A stretch of DNA of 64,000 nucleotides from Fervidicoccus fontis Kam940 (GTDB lineage: Archaea > Thermoproteota > Thermoprotei_A > Sulfolobales > Fervidicoccaceae): the NCBI RefSeq assembly GCF_000258425.1, contig NC_017461.1, positions 372,001-436,000 on the forward strand, given 5' to 3'. Of the stretch, positions 1 through 8,204 are shown one piece after another. The position numbers and the translations under genes were made by a program. Positions within the stretch are counted from its first letter, which is position 1; each line of letters starts with the position of its first letter. The notes beneath the pieces were generated by a model that saw only the letters and a list, made by a program, of their open reading frames with translations, was not told the DNA's origin and searched no databases.

Positions 1-491
1 TTTATTCCAGCTTTTTCTGCTACTTCAGGACTTTTTGGGCCCTGAACTGCAAGCATGACATATCTTTCGGTAAGATCTTCTATTTCTGCATCAAAATTAA
101 ACTCTTCTTTTACTTTCTCAAGATGCTCCAGCACTCTTAGCCTAGTAGCAGCATTTGCAACACCTAGCCACTCTTCATCATTAACCTTATACCACATCTC
201 ATCATCAATTACTCTTGCATATTCATTTAAAGCCAAAGCAGGGCCACTCATAAAATTAATTTTGGTCTTTGCAATTTTCTTTGTAAAAACCTTTTCCAAA
301 AGCTCCAAAGAATCTTTACCTTTTAAACGAAGCCTTCCCATATGTGAAACGTCAAAGATACCGACTTCATTTCTGACATTTAAATGCTCACTGATAGTAG
401 AATTATAAACCATTGGAACTTCCCAACCTGCAAATTCTCCTATAGTTGCTCCTAGGCTTTCATGCAGGCTTTTTAGAACTAAACTTTTCAT
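1..491 (-). CDS. gcvT: Glycine cleavage system T protein (aminomethyltransferase), partial
   Basis: N-terminal 163 residues of the tetrahydrofolate- or pterin-dependent aminomethyltransferase of glycine cleavage; the gene runs off the left edge. The reading begins MKSLVLKSLHESLGATIGEF and continues with the GcvT-typical stretches GWEVPMVY, VGIFDVSHMGR and AVQGPKSPE. The ATG at 491 sits 5 bases after AGGTGAT, a strong Shine-Dalgarno. The H protein of the same system lies 1.1 kb away on the other strand, which supports a functional glycine cleavage system; the P subunits are not in the window. The identity is secure; nothing can be said about the missing C-terminal domain. Confidence 0.93.
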   Translation of the reverse strand, partial: MKSLVLKSLHESLGATIGEFAGWEVPMVYNSTISEHLNVRNEVGIFDVSHMGRLRLKGKDSLELLEKVFTKKIAKTKINFMSGPALALNEYARVIDDEMWYKVNDEEWLGVANAATRLRVLEHLEKVKEEFNFDAEIEDLTERYVMLAVQGPKSPEVAEKAGI

Positions 492-643
492 ACTACAATC
501 ACCTATACGGAAAATCAAGTCATTTTAATATTTAAAAGTTTGTATATAAAAAAATTACCAGTGCTTAATACTTAAAAATTTAAGCGGGATTTTAACTAGA
601 CTTTTATTATTTTTACTGAAATTTTTGGGTTCACAAAAATCCT

Positions 644-1423
644 CTATTTTCCAAGCTCCTTTGAAATTAGTTCGGCTACCTTCTTACCTGATATTAGCAT
701 CCCAGAAAAAATCGGCCCCATTCTGTAAAGCCCATGTAAAGTAGCAACCGACATTCCAGCAGCATAAAGTCCATCACATACTTTTCCACTAAATTCAACA
801 ACTTGTTTTTCTCCTAGTTCAGCATGTGCAGATGATTCATTTTTAACATTTATCGCAAAACTTGGATTCTTTTTTGCTAATATTTTTATCAACTCTGCAT
901 CATGTCCAGTTGCATCCAATATAGCTTTTCCAGTGAAAAATATGGGATCTACATGTAGCTGTGCCAAATCTATAGCACTCCATTTTACAACAACTCCACT
1001 TACCCTAAGTGGTTTTTCCCTAACAATCAAATCCTCAACAGAGTATCCAAAAAGAATCTTAGCACCTGAATTTATTGCTCCAGTAGCAAGTTTTGAAATC
1101 AACTCGGATGCGTCAAGTGTGTATAAGTCTTCAAATTCTGTTTTTTTATATTCAATTTCAAAATCTTTGATGATTTTTAGTGCGTCAGATTTAATTACAA
1201 TTTTATGCATTAAATTTCCTCCTCCTCCTATTCCTCCTCCAAAGCTAAGTTTCCTTTCTAAAACTAATACTTTGAGCTTCTTATCTGCTAAATACTTAGC
1301 TGCAGTCATTCCGGATGGTCCAGCACCTACTATAATCACATCGCTGTCAGCAAACTCAATAAGGTCTTTCATGCTATGCTCAAGAATCAACTTTGTGATC
1401 TTGAATTCTAAATTCTCACTCAT
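644..1423 (-). CDS. thi4: Thiamine thiazole synthase (Thi4 family, sulfide-dependent type)
   Basis: 259-residue Thi4-family enzyme that builds the ADP-thiazole moiety of thiamine from NAD, glycine and a sulfur source. A Rossmann dinucleotide motif GAGPSG sits at residues 33-38, followed by the glycine-rich FGGGIGGGGN segment (61-70) and C-terminal GLYAAGMSV and MGPIFSGML stretches typical of the family. At the position of the sulfur-donating cysteine of fungal Thi4 this protein has His157 in the context LHVDP. That is the arrangement of methanogen Thi4 proteins, which use free sulfide and turn over many times. AGGGAT precedes the ATG. Glycine is a substrate, so proximity to gcvT and gcvH may be meaningful, but this is inference. 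Confidence 0.93.
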   Translation of the reverse strand: MSENLEFKITKLILEHSMKDLIEFADSDVIIVGAGPSGMTAAKYLADKKLKVLVLERKLSFGGGIGGGGNLMHKIVIKSDALKIIKDFEIEYKKTEFEDLYTLDASELISKLATGAINSGAKILFGYSVEDLIVREKPLRVSGVVVKWSAIDLAQLHVDPIFFTGKAILDATGHDAELIKILAKKNPSFAINVKNESSAHAELGEKQVVEFSGKVCDGLYAAGMSVATLHGLYRMGPIFSGMLISGKKVAELISKELGK

Positions 1424-1565
1424 AAGAAATCCCTGATATAACTATATAATCAATAATATAAAAATTTTGTTATAAACTCATTTAAAGAGTTTAGAATACT
1501 TGCAAAATATGATTAACTACTTGAAGATGTTTATAGAAGAAGCTTAAGCGATTGCATGAAAATAA

Positions 1566-1575
1566 TTTATATTTA
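1566..1575 (+). promoter_or_regulatory. Putative TATA box of gcvH
   Basis: TTTATATTTA in the 201-base divergent gap between thi4 and gcvH. It lies about 55 bases before the gcvH ATG, which would place transcription start near 1597 and leave a short leader containing AGAGG. The match is by eye in very AT-rich DNA. Confidence 0.4.
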
Positions 1576-1624
1576 CTAGAAAAATAAATAATTAATTTGA
1601 ACTAATCTTTAGAGGCTGTTTACT

Positions 1625-2038
1625 ATGACCGAAATTGTCAAAATCAAGGATTATAACGTAAGAAAAGACTTTTATTATACAGAAACAGATGAATGGATAA
1701 AACTTGAAGGAATGAATGCTAGAATTGGAATAACCGATTACGCTCAAAAGCACTTGAAAGACATAATCGGAATTGACCTTCCTGAAAAAGGAAAGAAGAT
1801 CAAAAAAGGGGAAGTTTTAGCAACGTTGGATTCTATAAAGGCAACGTCAGAAGTCTACGCTCCAATTTCTGGCGAGATTTTAGATGTAAACGAAACTCTG
1901 CTTGAATCTCCAGAGCTTATGAACAGCGATCCATATGAAAGCGGCTGGATAGCTTTAATAAAAATAGAAAATAATGATGAGCTGAATTCGCTTCTTACAT
2001 TTGAGCAATATGTTAAATTACTTGAAAGCAGAAAGTAG
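1625..2038 (+). CDS. gcvH: Glycine cleavage system H protein
   Basis: 137-residue lipoyl carrier that shuttles the aminomethyl group between the P, T and L proteins. The lipoylation site is Lys72 in LDSIKATSEVYAP (family consensus LES-V-K-A-SEVY). The start of the lipoyl domain (YTETDEWIKLEG, RIGITDYAQ) and the later PELMNSDPYESGWI segment follow the family order. Length is normal for archaeal GcvH. The ATG follows AGAGGCTGTTTACT. The PAC2 gene starts about 15 bases after the stop, so the two are probably co-transcribed. In archaea that lack a full cleavage system GcvH-like proteins can serve lipoate metabolism; the adjacent gcvT makes the classical role more likely. Confidence 0.93.
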   Translation: MTEIVKIKDYNVRKDFYYTETDEWIKLEGMNARIGITDYAQKHLKDIIGIDLPEKGKKIKKGEVLATLDSIKATSEVYAPISGEILDVNETLLESPELMNSDPYESGWIALIKIENNDELNSLLTFEQYVKLLESRK

Positions 2039-2053
2039 TAAATGGTGAAAAGT

Positions 2054-2830
2054 TTGAACATCATAAGAGAGGAAGAAATTGGAGGAATATTAATACAGGA
2101 ATATGAAGAGTTTAAACTGGAATCTCCCTCCTTTTTAATAGTAGGTTTTCCTGATGCAGGTTTGGTAGGTGGCATAAGCTTAAATCATTTAATTAGAGAG
2201 CTTAACCCAAAGGAAATTGCGGGAATTGATATTCCGAGGCTAAATCCCCCAATAGCGATCATTAGGAAAGGCGAGTATCATCCTCCTATAAGGATTTTTA
2301 AAAAAGATAACATCCTCTTTTTAGTATCAGAGATTCCTATTCCAGCTAATACTGTGCAACCCCTAAGCTATGCCATACTTGAATATTGCATGAGAAGAAG
2401 AGTTGATTACGTAATCGGTCTAACAGGAATAGGTTCGACTGAGAGATTGAATAAAGAAAAACCTGATGTATTTATAGCTTATGAGGGTGATCAAGCAAAA
2501 AGAATGATATTGATAAATGAAGGAAAGGTATTTGATGAGGGTATGTTAATGGGACCATTTGCAATATTTCTCAAAGAGGCAAAAAGATTTAATCTTCAAA
2601 GTTTAATAATATTGGCAGAAAGTTTTCCTGATCTTCCAGATCCTGAAGCAGCATCTGTCGCCGTTGAATATTTATCTAAAATTCTTTCAATAAAGATAAG
2701 TATCGACAAACTCCTTGAAGAAGCTGAATACATTAGACTTAGAACAAAAGAGATAATGAAGCAGACAGCAAAAGTAATGGGACAGATGGGGAGAAGTGCT
2801 GAAGCCCAACCTGGTATTTTATATACGTAA
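2054..2830 (+). CDS. PAC2 family protein (proteasome assembly chaperone-like)
   Basis: About 258 residues of the PAC2 fold, related to eukaryotic proteasome assembly chaperone 2 and archaeal PbaA/PbaB-type proteins. Family hallmarks are FLIVGFPDAGLVGGISLNHL near the N-terminus, the central VIGLTGIGSTER, GMLMGPFAIFL, and AESFPDLPDPEAA. The C-terminal 40 residues are charged and helical. An ATG exists at 2042, but GGTGA at 2044-2048 falls 5 bases before TTG 2054, the arrangement seen throughout this window, so the TTG is preferred. The gene sits between gcvH and a small heat-shock protein, a setting compatible with protein quality control. Its substrate is unknown. Confidence 0.85.
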   Translation: MNIIREEEIGGILIQEYEEFKLESPSFLIVGFPDAGLVGGISLNHLIRELNPKEIAGIDIPRLNPPIAIIRKGEYHPPIRIFKKDNILFLVSEIPIPANTVQPLSYAILEYCMRRRVDYVIGLTGIGSTERLNKEKPDVFIAYEGDQAKRMILINEGKVFDEGMLMGPFAIFLKEAKRFNLQSLIILAESFPDLPDPEAASVAVEYLSKILSIKISIDKLLEEAEYIRLRTKEIMKQTAKVMGQMGRSAEAQPGILYT

Positions 2831-2856
2831 TAAACTAACCAAAAAGGGTCTACAAG

Positions 2857-3285
2857 ATGTATTGGTATGACGATTTTGAGCGAATAAGGGAGTATATCAG
2901 AAAAAGGATTAAAGAAATGGAGAGAGAATTTGAGGATGCTTTTTTAAGTACATCACTGCCTATTGAGGAATTTACTGCGGAAGATATCTCTTCTCCCCTT
3001 TATACGATATATGAAAGTGAGGATAGCTATTACGTAGTGATCGATGCGCCTTATATGGATACTTCTTCTCTTACAATAGAAGCACATGATAACATTCTCA
3101 ATATCGAAGTAAAGCTTAAAGAAAAAATTAATCTGGGAAATATCGGATATAGACTTCACTCGTGCGAAATTTTCAACTACAGAAAAACTATATCTCTTCC
3201 TCCAGACGCAGACGTTTCTCGTTTAACATATAGTATAAAAAGCGGCAGAATCATAATAAATATACCAAAGAAACATGAGAGGTGA
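2857..3285 (+). CDS. Small heat-shock protein (Hsp20/alpha-crystallin family)
   Basis: 142 residues. A charged helical N-terminal arm (YWYDDFERIREYIRKRIKEM) is followed by an alpha-crystallin domain: YTIYESEDSYYVVIDAPYMD, the beta strands LTIEAHDNILNIEVKLKE, and the closing FNYRKTISLPPDADVSRLTY-SIKSGRIIINIPK that matches the end of Hsp20 domains. Small Hsps are ATP-independent holdases that form oligomers. The final I-x-I-type stretch IIINIPK is at the extreme C-terminus. Start is an ATG after AAGGGT. The next gene begins 6 bases after the stop, so this is likely one transcript with the PAC2 and KaiC-like genes. Confidence 0.85.
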   Translation: MYWYDDFERIREYIRKRIKEMEREFEDAFLSTSLPIEEFTAEDISSPLYTIYESEDSYYVVIDAPYMDTSSLTIEAHDNILNIEVKLKEKINLGNIGYRLHSCEIFNYRKTISLPPDADVSRLTYSIKSGRIIINIPKKHER

Positions 3286-3291
3286 ACAGTC

Positions 3292-4050
3292 TTGATAGGC
3301 AAAAGCATGCAACTTCCATTAGTTTCTGATCTGATGGAAGGGAATTTATCAGAAGGAATATATGTAATTGCAGGACCTCCAGGTATTGGAAAAAGTGTAT
3401 TTGTAAAGAGGCTAATTGCCAATTCAATTGCCGATTCTTATATTCTCTATGTAAGTGTTGATTCAAGTATTAAGGACATGCTGGAGTTTTTAGAAAAAAT
3501 GAACATTTCGAAATATAAAGACCATATTCAATTTCTTGACGCTTTTTCTACCACCTTCACTGGAATAAAACAAGATATACAGTATGAAAAAATTAACTTG
3601 GAAAGTGCAAGCGATTCTCTTTTTACAATTTATTCAAAGCTATCTCAAATGGATGGCAATAAAATTCTCGTTATCGATAGCATCACAGAAATGCTTATCG
3701 GAACTGACCCTGATACAAGTATATCGTTTATAAAAGGACTTAAACAAATTACTGAGTCAACGCATACGTTGGGGGTAATTACAATTCATACAGGTCCAGA
3801 CAGTTTAAAGGATATACTATGGATATTGGAGTATCTTTCTGATGGGTATATTGAGCTAGCATTTGAACCTAACTTCGAAGCTGTAGGTATATTGCTTAGG
3901 AGAATAAGGATCAAAAAAATGAGAAACAAGTTTCATGATAGCAATTGGTATCCATACAAGATAGTGAAAGACTATGGCTTGCAGTTTATGAGCCCGCAGG
4001 AATTAAAAGCTATTGCAGACGTTGTTACAGGGAAGAAAAGTTCTCAGTAA
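3292..4050 (+). CDS. KaiC-like RecA-superfamily ATPase
   Basis: 252 residues with a single RecA/KaiC-type ATPase core. Walker A is GPPGIGKSVFVKRL near residue 25-38, Walker B is KILVIDSITEML near 122-133, and a typical beta strand TLGVITIHTG follows. Archaea carry many single-domain KaiC relatives of unknown function, some of them signalling or DNA-repair ATPases. It lacks the N-terminal helix-hairpin-helix of RadA, so it is not the recombinase. The start is TTG 3292 preceded by GAGGTGA. The stop overlaps the leader of the DUF354 gene whose Shine-Dalgarno lies just downstream. Cellular role not deducible. Confidence 0.8.
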   Translation: MIGKSMQLPLVSDLMEGNLSEGIYVIAGPPGIGKSVFVKRLIANSIADSYILYVSVDSSIKDMLEFLEKMNISKYKDHIQFLDAFSTTFTGIKQDIQYEKINLESASDSLFTIYSKLSQMDGNKILVIDSITEMLIGTDPDTSISFIKGLKQITESTHTLGVITIHTGPDSLKDILWILEYLSDGYIELAFEPNFEAVGILLRRIRIKKMRNKFHDSNWYPYKIVKDYGLQFMSPQELKAIADVVTGKKSSQ

Positions 4051-4066
4051 TTTTGGTGAAATTAGT

Positions 4067-5101
4067 TTGAAAATTTGGCTCGATGCACTGACTCCAAAAC
4101 AGCTTTTACTCTTTTCCTACACTGCAAAAAAAGTAGAAGAAGAACTAAACGTGGAAATTCTTCTTACTTCTAGGAATACAGAAGAAATTGAAAGGCTTAA
4201 TAGAATTATTCCATTCAGAGCAAAGCTCATAGGAAGCTATGGGAAAAACTTTGAAGAAAAGTTAATATTAGATTCAAAGAGAATAATTGACCTTTATGAA
4301 GTCGTTAGAAGGTTTGAGCCGGATATATTGGTAGCATATCCCAACCCAACGGCAAGCAGAGTTGCATTCGGTCTAAAGAAGAAAATATTAATATTCAGTG
4401 ATACACCACACGCAGATCATGCCCATAGGCTCAGTGTTCCATTAGCGGATTGGTTGGTTTTTTCAAAGTTTCTAGATAAAAATCTTTTTTACAGATATAT
4501 TTTGCCAAAGTTTACGAAAATCGTAACTTATAGAGGAGTAGAGGAGCTTGCTTGGACAAAAGATTATTTTCCAAACGATGAGCCTATTAAAAAAATAGGG
4601 CTAAATCCTTTTGAATATGTTGTTTTCAGACCACCAGAACGATATGCCTCGTACTATATATGGGATAGAAATAATTTAACCAAGAAAATTATTCAAGAAA
4701 TTGCTGAACTTGATAAAAAAGTTGTACTTTTCCCAAGGTATGAAGAAGATTCGTTATTATTTAAAAGCGAAAATGTGATAATTATTGATGTGCCGGTTTT
4801 TGGGCTTGATTTAGAATATTTTAGTGCACTTACGATATCTGGAGGAGGGACGATGGCTAGGGAGGCATCCCTCTTGGGTGTGCCATCTTTCACGTTTTTT
4901 CCTGGAAAAATACACATAAATACAGCACTTGCAAAAGAAGGCTTCCCAATATATAGGTTCTTTGAATTGGAAGAAACACTTAAGTTTATTGAAATGATTT
5001 TAAAAGAGCCAGAAAAATATAGAGTTGATACTAAGAAATTAATTAAAGACATGGAAGATCCGTCGGTAGTTGTAAAAAAACTCTTTAAAAATAACATATA
5101 A
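4067..5101 (+). CDS. DUF354 family protein (predicted GT-B glycosyltransferase)
   Basis: 344 residues from TTG 4067, which follows GGTGA by 6 bases; a longer in-frame start at 4013 would overlap the upstream gene and lacks such a signal. The protein begins MKIWLDALTPKQ, the usual opening of DUF354 proteins, with later family segments PDILVAYPNPTASRVAFGL, FSDTPHADHAHRLSVPLAD and SGGGTMAREASLLGVPS. The last is the nucleotide-sugar-binding type motif of GT-B glycosyltransferases. DUF354 proteins are related to UDP-GlcNAc epimerases and glycosyltransferases, and are assumed to act on surface or lipid-linked glycans. No biochemical assignment can be made from sequence alone. Confidence 0.8.
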   Translation: MKIWLDALTPKQLLLFSYTAKKVEEELNVEILLTSRNTEEIERLNRIIPFRAKLIGSYGKNFEEKLILDSKRIIDLYEVVRRFEPDILVAYPNPTASRVAFGLKKKILIFSDTPHADHAHRLSVPLADWLVFSKFLDKNLFYRYILPKFTKIVTYRGVEELAWTKDYFPNDEPIKKIGLNPFEYVVFRPPERYASYYIWDRNNLTKKIIQEIAELDKKVVLFPRYEEDSLLFKSENVIIIDVPVFGLDLEYFSALTISGGGTMAREASLLGVPSFTFFPGKIHINTALAKEGFPIYRFFELEETLKFIEMILKEPEKYRVDTKKLIKDMEDPSVVVKKLFKNNI

Positions 5102-5119
5102 GAAGAAAAGTGATGAGAT

Positions 5120-5962
5120 TTGATTTTTTACGCGTTCCCAGTTTGGCACCAAAAGCCTTTAAGAAAAGAGGAATTTGAAGCTATTTATTCTAGCGGTTTT
5201 TCTTACGCTGAAATTAGTATTGAGTACCCGTGGCCTTTTTGGAAATCTGAAAGCTTTTATGAACAAATAGAATTTATAAAGAGTTCAGGATTGAAAATAG
5301 GTGTTCATTTGCCATGGAGAGATATACTTATTATCTCTCCCTATGACGAAATAAGAGAAGGAGCAGCGAATTATTTGAAGAAACTTGTTCAAACACTTGA
5401 AAAAATAAACGCGGAATACGCTGTAATGCACCTCACTACTAGAGAAGAAATCAACCTTAAAGACGAGACATATTTACAAAATATAGAGACTGTATTGAAC
5501 CAGCTCATTTCTGAATATAAGATGCATGGCATAGAATTATTATTTGAGAACCCGCCTGCAGGTATTTTATCAAACAGATACAATTTCACTAGCTTAATAA
5601 ACAGACTAAATGCAAGGATATGCTTTGATGCAGGTCATCTAATTTCAAGATTCTTAAAGGGAAATTCTTCCAACTTGCAAAATGTAATAAACTTTACTAA
5701 TGATTGGCTCTTCAATCTTTTTGAATATATTAAAGTTGTTCACATTCATGGTGCTACAAAAGTGAATGGAGAAGTTATTGAGCATTACTTAATCGATGAC
5801 TACGTTGACTTCTTTTACAATATACTAGAAAAGTTTAATCAGAATAAGAAAGATGTAATTGTGACATTAGAAATTTTTTATAAAAATCTTGAACGGAAAA
5901 ACGCCGATTTAACTACTTTAACCAATTCTCTAAATTTACTAAAAAGAAAGTTTATTTTTTAA
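5120..5962 (+). CDS. Xylose isomerase-like TIM barrel protein (AP endonuclease 2 / sugar isomerase superfamily)
   Basis: 280 residues. The pattern of the AP_endonuc_2 superfamily is visible: GFSYAEISIEYPWPF, LKIGVHLPWRD (metal-ligand His region), EYAVMHLTTRE, the ELLFENPPAG glutamate strand, ARICFDAGHL (Asp-x-Gly-His) and VVHIHGATK near the C-terminus. These acidic and His residues normally bind two or three metal ions. Members are endonuclease IV, sugar isomerases or epimerases; the short, sugar-isomerase-like spacing favours an isomerase or epimerase, but endonuclease activity is not excluded. TTG start at 5120 after GTGATGAG. It is 18 bases downstream of the DUF354 gene, so one operon is likely. 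Confidence 0.7.
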   Translation: MIFYAFPVWHQKPLRKEEFEAIYSSGFSYAEISIEYPWPFWKSESFYEQIEFIKSSGLKIGVHLPWRDILIISPYDEIREGAANYLKKLVQTLEKINAEYAVMHLTTREEINLKDETYLQNIETVLNQLISEYKMHGIELLFENPPAGILSNRYNFTSLINRLNARICFDAGHLISRFLKGNSSNLQNVINFTNDWLFNLFEYIKVVHIHGATKVNGEVIEHYLIDDYVDFFYNILEKFNQNKKDVIVTLEIFYKNLERKNADLTTLTNSLNLLKRKFIF

Positions 5963-5985
5963 AATTTTTATAGTAGGTGAAATTT

Positions 5986-6579
5986 TTGCCAATTACATTG
6001 GGCATTGATGAAGCTGGAAGAGGATGCATGATAGGTTCCATGTTTGTGGCAGGTGTTGTAATAGACGATAGGGCAGAAAAGGTATTTAAAAAGTATGGAG
6101 TTAAAGATAGTAAAAAGCTTTCAAAAAATAAAAGAGAAAAACTTTACGATATCATAACTTCTAATGCATTATGGTTCGAAGTCGTTGAAGTAACACCATT
6201 AGAAATAGATAACCAAAACATAAACTATCTTACTATTAGAGCAATGAGAAAAATAGCAAATGACGCAACCAAAGAAATAAAATATTTGAATAGAATTATT
6301 GCTGATATAGTTGGTAAAGGAGATTTTAAACTAGTAGAAAGTGATAATATTGAACAACTGGTCTTAAAAAAAGCTGATGAGAATTTTATAGCTGTCGCTG
6401 CTGCAAGCATAGTAGCAAAAGTTCAAAGAGATAGGGCTCTAGAACAAATTAGAAACAACTTCGGCTTAATTGGTTCAGGATATCCAGGGGATAAAAAAAG
6501 CGTTGAATGGCTAAAACTTCATTATTCTAAAATTCCAAGAGAGTATATTAGAACTAAATGGAAAACTTTTAAAAAATAA
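5986..6579 (+). CDS. rnhB: Ribonuclease HII
   Basis: 197 residues from TTG 5986, preceded by AGGTGA at 5 bases; a GTG at 5977 is the alternative. RNase HII cleaves RNA in RNA-DNA hybrids, including single ribonucleotides and primers. The signature GIDEAGRGCMIGSM gives the first acidic pair (Asp-Glu), KDSKKLSKNKRE the second family block, and the later ADVGKGDFKLVESDN-type and FIAVAAASIVAKVQRD segments carry the remaining catalytic residues. The GSGYPGDKKSVEWL block is the conserved C-terminal motif. Length matches compact archaeal enzymes. It ends a co-directional run starting at gcvH. Confidence 0.95.
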   Translation: MPITLGIDEAGRGCMIGSMFVAGVVIDDRAEKVFKKYGVKDSKKLSKNKREKLYDIITSNALWFEVVEVTPLEIDNQNINYLTIRAMRKIANDATKEIKYLNRIIADIVGKGDFKLVESDNIEQLVLKKADENFIAVAAASIVAKVQRDRALEQIRNNFGLIGSGYPGDKKSVEWLKLHYSKIPREYIRTKWKTFKK

Positions 6580-6620
6580 TGTCTTAACTTTACTTTCTAA
6601 AATCCTAATACAGTGAGAAA

Positions 6621-7793
6621 ATGCCTACTAACCTGCCTCCTGAAGCAAGAGCTAAATGGATTAAGGTAATGGAAGCAAAGACTACTGAAGAAAAGATTAA
6701 GGCTCTAGAAGATTTTATTTCCTCTGTTCCAAAGCATAAAGGAACAGAAAATTTGTTATATTGGGCAACAAGGAGGCTAAGTCAACTTAAGGAAGATGCT
6801 GAACTAGCAAAAAAGAAGAAAACTGGAGGAGGTATTAAATTTTATATTGAAAAAGAAGGCGATGCGCAGATAGTAATGCTTGGACCTCCTCTCTCAGGAA
6901 AAACCTCTCTTCTATCTAAATTGACAAACGCAAAAGTCGAGATCCTTGGTTATCATTATTCCACAAAAATTCCCCAACCTGGAATGCTTAAATATATGGA
7001 TGTTTACTTTCAGCTTATTGATACGCCAAGCATACCTTATAAGATGGATGAAAGTGTGCCATGGCTCAATAGAACAATTGGACTTGCTAGAAACGCAGAT
7101 GCCATTATTCTAGTATTAGATGGCAGTAAAAACGTAAAAGAACAGATACTCGGTTATTTGGAATTGCTGGAAAAGGCGGGAATAATGACAAAAAAACCTA
7201 AAGGAAGTATAGAAATAAAAAAAGCAAGCAAAGGAGGATTAAATATTATACTTAATGGAAAAATAGTTGATGGTAGAGTCGAAGATATAAAGTCTATACT
7301 TAAAGACTATAAAATTATTCATGCTGTCGTAAAAATTAATGGAGAAATTAGTTTAGAAGATATAGAGACATCGATTATTGGCAGTAAGGTTTACAGACCT
7401 ACCATTATCACAGTCAACAAGAGTGACCTTATTGATAACATTGAAGAAGTTGAAAAGGAAATAAGCTATATTTCAAAAGAAGTTGAAGGCGTCATATTTA
7501 CTTCAACAATTACTAACAAAAACTTAGAAAAAATTGGAGAACTTATATTTAAAAGTTTGAGATTAATTCGAATTTATACCAAACAACCAAATGGCGATGT
7601 TGCAAAAAAGCCGCTAGTTCTTAAAAATGGGGCAACAGTTAGAGATGTCGCGTCTAGCATTCATTCTTCACTAGAAGAGTTTTTTAAATATGCAAAAATA
7701 TGGGGAAAAAGTGCTAAGTATCCAGGCGAAAGAGTAGGTTTGGATCACGAACTTCAAGATGGAGACATAGTCGAAATATATTCTAAGGTATAG
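6621..7793 (+). CDS. DRG/Obg-related GTP-binding protein with TGS domain
   Basis: 390 residues: an N-terminal helical region (about 1-70), a G domain, and a C-terminal TGS domain (VLKNGATVRDVASSIH ... LQDGDIVEIYSKV). G1 is GPPLSGKTSL and G4 is NKSDL, both intact. The G3 motif reads DTPS where DxxG is usual, so the gamma-phosphate glycine is replaced by serine. A segment between G3 and G4 is enlarged compared with typical Obg proteins. DRG-type GTPases act with ribosomes. ATG 6621 follows CAGTGAGAAA. It is convergent with the Trm112-like gene, 6 bases between the stops. Confidence 0.8.
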   Translation: MPTNLPPEARAKWIKVMEAKTTEEKIKALEDFISSVPKHKGTENLLYWATRRLSQLKEDAELAKKKKTGGGIKFYIEKEGDAQIVMLGPPLSGKTSLLSKLTNAKVEILGYHYSTKIPQPGMLKYMDVYFQLIDTPSIPYKMDESVPWLNRTIGLARNADAIILVLDGSKNVKEQILGYLELLEKAGIMTKKPKGSIEIKKASKGGLNIILNGKIVDGRVEDIKSILKDYKIIHAVVKINGEISLEDIETSIIGSKVYRPTIITVNKSDLIDNIEEVEKEISYISKEVEGVIFTSTITNKNLEKIGELIFKSLRLIRIYTKQPNGDVAKKPLVLKNGATVRDVASSIHSSLEEFFKYAKIWGKSAKYPGERVGLDHELQDGDIVEIYSKV

Positions 7794-7799
7794 TACTGT

Positions 7800-8198
7800 C
7801 TATTCATCTTCACCTAGGTTATACGGCATACCTTTTTTCCATATTTTTTCCGGCAGTTTATCTTTATATTTCTTGAGAAATTCTATATCTTTGTTTTTTT
7901 CTTCTTTCCTTATGTAGTCAGGAAGCATGTGAGGTATCCCATTAATTATAGGATACCATCTTCCGCATCCAGGACAGTATAATACTCCAGTCTCAATTTC
8001 CCTTTTAAAGCATTCTTCACAAGGAGGCGGAGTTGTTAAATTCTTTATGAAATCTCCTCTATATGCGCAGTATAATTCGCATAATGGAGCTTTCTGAGAT
8101 AATTTTCTTTCTTTTTCAACACTTTCAATTACTATTAATTCTAAAGGAAATTTTTTACATATAGGACATGCTAGTATATCCATCAATCTATATTTCAT
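7800..8198 (-). CDS. Trm112-like zinc-binding protein
   Basis: 132 residues. It opens with [21 protein letters not shown] and continues with a cysteine-rich insert (CELYC, CEECF) and the Trm112 hallmark [23 protein letters not shown]. Trm112 proteins are small activators that hold several SAM-dependent methyltransferases of tRNA, rRNA and release factor. This one is longer than bacterial members, mainly through the cysteine-rich middle and a basic C-terminal tail, as is common in archaea. Six bases separate it from the phosphohexomutase upstream, so the two are probably co-transcribed; no functional link is obvious. Confidence 0.8.
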   Translation of the reverse strand: MKYRLMDILACPICKKFPLELIVIESVEKERKLSQKAPLCELYCAYRGDFIKNLTTPPPCEECFKREIETGVLYCPGCGRWYPIINGIPHMLPDYIRKEEKNKDIEFLKKYKDKLPEKIWKKGMPYNLGEDE

Positions 8199-8204
8199 AC
8201 TTCT

